Positions 57,266-64,000 of a stretch of DNA of 64,000 nucleotides are shown in pieces. Source of the stretch: Proteles cristata cristata. Taxonomy: Eukaryota > Chordata > Mammalia > Carnivora > Hyaenidae. The stretch is taken from NCBI GenBank assembly GCA_017311185.1, contig JAESUZ010000354.1, forward strand, positions 496,001 to 560,000. Reading direction: 5' to 3'. Positions within the stretch are counted from its first letter, which is position 1. Each line of letters begins with the position of its first letter. The notes under the pieces were generated by a model, which ran no database searches, was not told the DNA's origin, and saw only the letters and a list, made by a program, of their open reading frames with translations. Position numbers and translations under genes: made by a program.

Positions 57266-59200
57266 ATAGGAATATACAACTTTTTTTTTTAATGAGCACT
57301 GACTGCAGGATTATGAAACATCTACATATAACCTACTCTATCCTAACCCAATGAATAAAACTCTGCCTTGATTCTATAGTTTTCAATGATACCTCAAAAT
57401 TCCAATTTAAATATTAAGGCAAAAACAGAATGCTGACTCACCATACTAATTTGTTTTAAAAACAACCCAGTCTGGCACACAGCTTTGGTAATGATACATA
57501 CTTCAGAAGCTTGCTAGGAGAATTAGTACTTAGAAAAGTGCTTTAAAGATAAGACCATATTAAAATTATTAGTGCAGATTTTAAAACCTATATTGTTCTA
57601 AAACTATGTTTTGTTAAGAGATGTTCTGAATTTCTAAACATAAAGCCTCTACTCATCTCTCCCTAATTACTTGTTAGTGGATTTTATAGATGCAGGGCTG
57701 TCGGTAGTGCTAAGTTTATTGGTCCCTGACATTTAATACTCATAAAATTTTTGTTTACAGAAGGTGACCTGTTATATCACACAGCCATAACTGGTTCATA
57801 TTCTTTTCCAAGCCATTGCTGGGCCTTACCTGAAGGGCATAGGGAAAAGAGGAAAACAATAAAAGATTGGGTGAGGCCTGACCAAGGGGACTAAGATGGT
57901 ATGTGGCCAGAGGGCCAAATGACCAGTGCCCTATGAGGCTGGAATCCAGAAGCTATGCAGCTTTGTATATTTGAGCTGGCAGGAAGACTATGGTTCTGGG
58001 AAGTCTGCATGATTTAAAGACGATCTCCAGGCATGAACTTACAATAGACAAGAGCAGGCCCAAAGAGCAGAAATTATGCTAAAGGATCGGTTTGGTGGGC
58101 ATCTTTTCCAACGCTTGGTCAGAAAAGCAAGACTAACTCCAGACCTATCCTGTAAGAGGGAATAAAGCTTCTGATGCATCCCAGAAGGTCAGATCTGGTT
58201 CAGAAACAAAGAAGAGCTCTGGCTTCTGGATGTTCAGAGGCTGCACCTGAGCATGCTAGCAAGGCAGGCTAACCTTATGTGCTCCTTAAGATACTCTTAT
58301 ACTCTGTGGATCAATGATGCTCCTTAGTAATATAAAACAGGACTCTGTGGGGAGTGACTTGCCCAAGAAGATCCTGACATCAAGACCGTAGAAGTCCATG
58401 AAATCAAGATAGTGAAATATATATGAATACTCCTAACTACATATTTAAATGCCTTTCTTCAGAGGCAAGTTCCTACGATTCATATAGAGATGAAAACATG
58501 GCATTATAAGAGCTAACGAAAAAGGGAAGGAAAATGTATCTGTCAGGGGCAGAAAAACAAAATCAGCCCAAATGTTTCAAATCAAGAGATAGAGGTACTG
58601 GTTAGCAAGGGTAAGAAAGGAACAAGGGATGCTGAAGCATCAAGACGTTGACAACAAACATTAAGAAGCCATTACCCCCTGCTAGAGCCAAAGAGGTAAG
58701 AGGAGAAAATAAGCATGACAGAAGTTTCACGAAAGCTGGAGCCAGGGCAGTGGGGCTCTCTTGTAGAGGCTGACATCACACAGAGACAGAATGGTCAGAG
58801 ATGGGGGCTTCAAAGCAAGGAGGGGACATGGAAGAAAGAGCCTGACCTATCTTTCCTGCTGCTCTATGATATCTTTCTGGTGCCTCCCATTGGCCAAATC
58901 CTACTGAAAGCTTTTATCAAGGGGCCCTGAGGGCTGTGGTCCAGAGTAATCATCATTTCATGTCACAAACCAGGGAACATAAGTGCAGACCATGGACGTA
59001 GGTGTCAAGGCAAATGGCCAATTAGCACAGGAATAAACATGCATTGAATACCTACTATAAGAAGCAGACACTGGAGTAGGTGTTTTTTTTTTTTGATTAA
59101 AGTTCTGTGTAAATAGAATTTGTGGGTGATTTGAGGAAAACTATCCCCAAATATTATCCCTATCAACCTAAATTTTCACCATTCAGCAAGATTTGAATTT
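57266..59200. other. Unannotated DNA
   Basis: About 1.9 kb with no recognised gene or repeat. Confidence 0.4.
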
Positions 59201-59215
59201 AAATATGTGCTCTGG

Positions 59216-59432
59216 GGGCGCCTGGGTGGCTTAGTCGGTTAAGTGTCCGACTTTCGCTTAGGTCATGATCTCGTGGTTCGTGGGTTCGAGCCCCATGTCG
59301 GGCTCTGTGCTGACTGCCAGCTCAGAGCCTGGAGCCTGTTTCAGTCTGTGACTCCCTCTCTCTCTGACCCTCCCCTGCTCACGATGTCTCTCTCTCTCTC
59401 TCCTAGAAATAAATAAAACATTTAAAAAAAAT
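59216..59432 (+). mobile_element. CAN-type tRNA-Lys SINE, well preserved
   Basis: Head 'gggcgcctgggtggcttagt', A box-like 'tggcttagtcggttaag', intact box B 'ggttcgagccc' (59283-59293), core 'gctgactgccagctcagagcc', CT tract and 'aaataaataaaacattt' tail. The intact boxes are the Pol III promoter type of tRNA-derived SINEs. Flanks are 59201-59215 and 59433-59447 (ending 'gctctgg'), a 15-bp duplication with three differences. Confidence 0.97.
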
Positions 59433-59447
59433 AAATGTATGCTCTGG

Positions 59448-61500
59448 TAGCCTTTTGGAAGAATAACTCTTTATATAGGTGAAAAACATAGTCACAAATC
59501 AGAGAACACTGATTTCCAAGAATTACTTTTGAGTTTTTCTTTTCATAGTTCTTGTGTGAGTATCAACTAACCACAATAATTTAACAGCAGGTGTTGGTGG
59601 ATTCAGTCAAGAATATTAGTCCAGAATTTGTCTAGAGTGCTTCTTAGAAGGAGAAAGAAATAATGGAAAAGATTGTGGTAATAAATGATGGAGATTTCTG
59701 TCTTCAAATGCCTGATGGGCTGTCAAGTGAAAGAGAATTTATATTTCTTTCTTATAACTATGTGGATTGGAACAAAGTTTGAAAATTAATGACCCATAGG
59801 TCAAATCTAGCTGTAGAAGTATGGTTTGGCTCTCAGTGTTCCCCCACAGAGTGTGTTAAATATTTTGAATTGGATGCCAACTTAAAAGCCAGGAGATGCC
59901 ACATAAAAAGTCCATATTCTGATTGACTTGAAAAGAATTAGAATATCTGGCCCACATTTCTCTAAAGAAACAGTATATGAGAGCTGAAAAGTATCCTAAT
60001 CTTCAGTTTACCATAGTCCCTATCACAGCCTGTTGTATTCACTACAATGTGGCCACACAGCAGATGTCATTTATTCTAAAACTTGAATTTTTGAATTTTT
60101 GTATCTGGATTACTTAACTCATATGCACTATCTGTTAAGCCTCTGTAGGCATTTGAATTTGAATTTCCTGAGTTAGAACTAGGATCTATGAGCAACGTCA
60201 CAGAGACTCAGATTTTCACCTCATAATAAGGATGGATTCCTCAGAAATGGTGCTAATTGCCATGTCGATGATAACAACTTTACCAACATTGAGGATTTCC
60301 AAGGGAAGCGGAGTCACCATTTGGCGGCAACTCCATGGAGGGAATTGGATGATAATTCTTGAAATCCATTCCTTGAGATTTTACTGGCATTTAGACTGTA
60401 ATCTTTTCAAGCCACAGAGTACTCCTCATTCATCACTGATTCTACTATAGAAATCAGAATATGATTGAAGCAAGATAAACATATACTCTGTCAAATAATA
60501 CTATGATTCTTTAACTATTTCTTATTTTAAGGCCATGATGGCTACAACTTCTTTTTAGTCCAGGAAAGATGATATATTATATTATTGTTATTCGGCAACA
60601 AACCCATAATCTTACCTGCTTATTTGGTCAGATAGAACAACCCAGTAATCATGAGACACAGAGTAAGTTTAAGAGGAATGAAGACATAAATTCTAAAACA
60701 TCATAGAGTTCTCAAGTAATGTTTATATCCCTCAAACTTTTGAAAAGACATTACTCCAGTGAGTGACACAGCAAAGTTAGTCACTTACAGAAAAAAAAGA
60801 AAAGAAGGTATGGAACGTGTTGGGCTCAGCATAAAAAGAAAAAGGGAATTCTACTAATAGTGAAAAAAGCTCTAGTGAAAGACAGTCACTTACAAAATAC
60901 TTAGCTTAGTTCAGCAATTACATAGTTTGTGCCTATTACATACATGCCATTGCTAAAAATAAAAATTAAATAATGGAATGACTCTGTGAAGAGTTCAAGA
61001 CCCTCTTTTGTCCAATAAGAGGGGATGCTGACATAAGACAGAGACCAAGACCACTATCTGACCTTCTGGACAGAGCATGGAGTTTTGCTGTAATCATAGA
61101 AGCTAGTTTAGAAGCTAATGAGCAAAAAATTTAATAGATTCCACATAGTGTCGACTCTGTATTTCTAGTCTTTTTTATAATTTCCCTTTAGAATTTACTG
61201 TCATTGGTACAGTAAGATGGTCCCTGAGCATCTTTGGGATCTTTATCTTTGAGTTTATCTTTTCCTGCCTTTTCTTGCCATAGGACGCAAAGATATCAAG
61301 GGCCAAGATAAGGTAGTGGCCAATTGGGAAAGAGACCAAAGTGGTAACTTGACTTGCTTTTGATCTAGACCACAAAACAAGAAGAATTTTTGAGCTCTAA
61401 CTACAGGCCGGCCAGCTCACCCAACCTGGAGGCTAGAAATAGTACCACATCAGGACTTCACATGTTAGAATGATGAACACTAATCATTGTTTCTTCTTTT
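59448..61500. other. Unannotated DNA
   Basis: About 2 kb with no recognised gene. The 72-aa frame at 60232-60450 has no domain. Confidence 0.4.
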
Positions 61501-61504
61501 GTGC

Positions 61505-62065
61505 TACCATAACTCCATTCCCACAGAGCACTTTCCTGCTTTAAACTCCATTAATGTTTTCCCATATCATGCTCAGATTAAAATCCAAACTCTCCCCCAT
61601 AGTCTACAAGACCCAATATGATCTTATTCCCATCTTTTACTTTAATCTCATTTCATATAACTTTCCTTAACAATTATCCTCTGTCCCACTGGTCTTTCTT
61701 CTCCTTCTTAAACATACCAAGCTTATTCCTGCTCCATGGACCTTTGCATACTGTTCCTCAGTTTAGAACACTTTCCCCTAGTCCTCTGCCTGGCTGGTTT
61801 ATTTCCCCATTCCTCTGGTCTCAGATTAAAGTCATCTACTCAGAGAAACCTTCCCTAAGTACAAACATTCTACATCCACAGCTCTCTTCAACATCACTTT
61901 GTTTTCTTTCATCAATACAGATAGCAGTCTAGCTTAGTTTATTTCTTGTATTTGTTCCTCTTTTCGAACATAAGCTCTATGGAAACCTGGCCCTACTGCG
62001 GTCCCCAATGCCTGGCACAGTGTCTGGCCAGAAAAGGGTCTCAATAGAATGAATTTGCCAGAAAT
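61505..62065 (+). repeat. L2 (LINE2) 3' portion, good copy
   Basis: 'aaaatccaaactctcccccatagtctacaagacccaatatgatct', 'gacctttgcatactgttcctcagttt', 'gtcatctactcagagaaaccttccctaag', 'acataagctctatggaaacc', 'aatgcctggcacagtgtctggcc' follow the L2 3' end in order. The 104-aa frame at 61618-61932 lies within it and is not a gene. Confidence 0.88.
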
Positions 62066-62576
62066 GTCCATCTCAGTATTTTGCATATAGAAGTGCAACA
62101 GGATTTGGGAGTTCATGATCCAACAAATAATGTTCTACATCATCAACACCACCAGGTACAAGCACAAGTCAGAGGTGAAATCTCCACAGAGTAATGCAGG
62201 ACTTACAAAGATGAAAAAGTAATATTGGCTGGTGTGAATCAAGCAACACTCTATAGGAAAGTAGCATTTCTTATGTGTCTTTAAAAAGTGTGTTGGATTT
62301 CAATAGGTTAAGAAAGGAGCTGAAGAGAAATAACACAAACAAAAGATTAACTTTAAAGGCATGTATAAAGATTGATATTACACCAACAGAGATGGTTCAT
62401 AAGTGAATAGTGAAAGAGGAAAAAGAAAGTAAGTTGAGGGTGTGTGTTGGAAAATATGGAATGGCAGCATAAAGAGTTTGAACATACGTCATTACCTGCC
62501 GGGAGTCATGAAAGATTCTAGATCAGGACAATGCCATGACCGGTGACATGATTTGGGGTATAATTTGTGCTGTAAG
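62066..62576. other. Unannotated DNA
   Basis: No recognised feature. Confidence 0.4.
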
Positions 62577-62591
62577 ATGGATTGCAGTGGA

Positions 62592-62800
62592 AGGGCACCT
62601 GGGTGGCTCAGCCGGTTAAGCATCCAACTGTTGATTTTGGCTCAGATCAGTTCATAAGATTAAAGTTAGCATCAGGCTCAGCATTGACAAGGTAAACCCT
62701 GCTGGCGGTTCTCTTTCCCTCTCTCTCCACTCCTCCCCTACACACTCATGCACATGTGCATGTGTTCTCTCTCAAAGTAAACACACAAACTTAAAAAAAA
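62592..62800 (+). mobile_element. CAN-type SINE with perfect target duplication
   Basis: Head 'agggcacctgggtggctcag', then 'gttaagcatccaactgttga', a diverged core, CT tract and A8-9 tail. A perfect 15-bp duplication 'atggattgcagtgga' flanks it (62577-62591 and 62801-62815). The body is more diverged than the flanks would suggest. Confidence 0.96.
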
Positions 62801-62815
62801 ATGGATTGCAGTGGA

Positions 62816-64000
62816 GAGAGACTGAAAATAAGAAATCAGTTTAAAGGCTTTGACAATCATTTGAATGGCAGCACTGGGGGGTCAAAGATACTGTTTTCGT
62901 CAGAGATGGAACAAAGAGATTATTGTCACAGAGACACACTAGAGGCTGAATATTGTGGATGTCTAGATCATAAAGAGGGAGGTGTTAGTGAAGAAATAAC
63001 ATAACTTCTATTTTAGAGAAGAACAAATATGGAAAAGGTGGGCTGGGAAGAGGAGATGCTGAGTCTTGCAACAGGCAAGTGGTTGGAGTTGCTGGATGGA
63101 TCCAGATAAGATGTCCTATGGTCATTTGGAAATAAAGATTCCATTTCTTTGTTTGTTTGTTTGTTTGTTTGTTTGTTTGTTTGTTTTTGTTTTTTGAGGG
63201 GTGGGGGGTGTAGGTGGGACTGTGACATAACCCCCTCTAGAGATAATAATTTATGTTAAAGTGTGTAAAGTTCACTGATAGGAAAAAAAAACAGACATCA
63301 AGGAACAAAGAATTTTAAACAACATCTACATTTGGGGGACAGAGGAACAAGAAAACAAAGGAGTTTTGTCAGGTAGTTCCAAAATAGGCTGAACACCTGC
63401 TCTGTGTCAGAAGTTCAAGTTCCTAACAATAGTATAAGTAAATGCATCTATTTATCTTCCAGCATGATTCTTCCTGCAGGATTGCAAATGTCTTATTAAT
63501 GTCACCTACAACATCCATTTACTATAGCTGTTTATTATTCATCTTGAAGTGACAGCATACCTGGCACTTGCTTAAACAGTTAGGAAGATAGACTTCCTGC
63601 TAGAACAGATGTCAGGGAAAGGGAGATAAGGTCTACACTTCAACCTTAAAATCAAGATTTAGAATATGGGTTTCAAGATAACAAAATCCCTTTGTATGAA
63701 TTATTTCCCCCACCACAGAGTTTCTTATAAGACATTTCATTGCTGGATATTTATGGTGAAGAAAATTTCACATGAATTATGAAATCTGTTGATTTTTAAA
63801 TTTTTGTTTTTTAGACCTCTCTGTGCTTGTAGATATGAGATTTATAGCTGGTAAGCAGTCAGAGTTGCCCAAAGAGAATGGAACAAGGAGTAAGAGGCAG
63901 TGATAATTCCAATTTTTATAACCCAAGGACCTGCCTTTCTAGAAGTTGTTTCCTTACTACTTGTTCTTACTTAATCTTTAGTTTGATTAATAGCCTCAAA
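62816..64000. other. Unannotated DNA with a TTTG repeat
   Basis: Apart from the TTTG microsatellite I recognise no gene or repeat to the window end. Confidence 0.4.
63148..63187 (+). repeat. (TTTG)n microsatellite
   Basis: About ten uninterrupted tetranucleotide units. Confidence 0.95.

Noticed and set aside
59216..59300. tRNA-Lys-like gene
   Set aside because: The tRNA similarity belongs to the SINE head; it continues into the SINE core and tail and lacks a complete cloverleaf.
1..64000. CRISPR array, bacterial operon or phage-like module
   Set aside because: Repeat spacing, base composition, SINE/L1 content and lack of dense coding are typical of a mammalian chromosome.

Overview
The window is vertebrate, and specifically carnivore, nuclear DNA. 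It carries many tRNA-Lys-derived CAN-type SINEs whose heads read 'GGGCRCCTGGGTGGCTCAG' and whose tails are CT-rich followed by AATAAA, and the L1 lineage and SINE form point to a felid. There is no bacterial-style operon, no CRISPR array, and no host protein-coding gene or exon that I can support. Nearly all open frames are chance frames or fragments of mobile elements. It looks like intergenic DNA or a very large intron.

The dominant feature is a full-length, recently inserted L1 on the + strand (38750-45854, about 7.1 kb) with a perfect 15-bp target-site duplication. It has a GC-rich 5' UTR of about 2.1 kb carrying a 195-bp tandem dimer, an intact ORF1 (297 aa), and an ORF2 broken by two frameshifts and one stop codon. 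It is therefore an autonomous-type element that is probably dead in cis. About 320 bp upstream lies a short L1 of the same lineage (38173-38416) whose first 19 bases are inverted, a twin-priming product.

A second, much older full-length L1 lies on the - strand (about 17784-24573). It is riddled with stops, contains a SINE and a GT repeat, and splits an older MIR. Older L1 pieces occur at about 3550-4290, 9050-9235, 13600-16440 (with a nested L1 3' end flanked by a 17-bp duplication), 26520-26920, 27330-27690, 37880-38660, 45900-46200 and 55440-57010. The last is an ORF2 relic interrupted by two younger L1 3' ends and a SINE.

The remainder is a scatter of 16 CAN SINEs, MIR and L2 relics, hAT-type MER elements, one MLT1-like solo LTR, several unassigned ancient repeats, microsatellites and unannotated single-copy DNA. 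Family names come from recalled consensus patterns, not a database search, and boundaries of old repeats are approximate (tens of bases). I found no new biological system. The most informative signals concern L1 biology: the modular 5' UTR, the inactivating lesions, twin priming, nested insertions and an inverted SINE pair.
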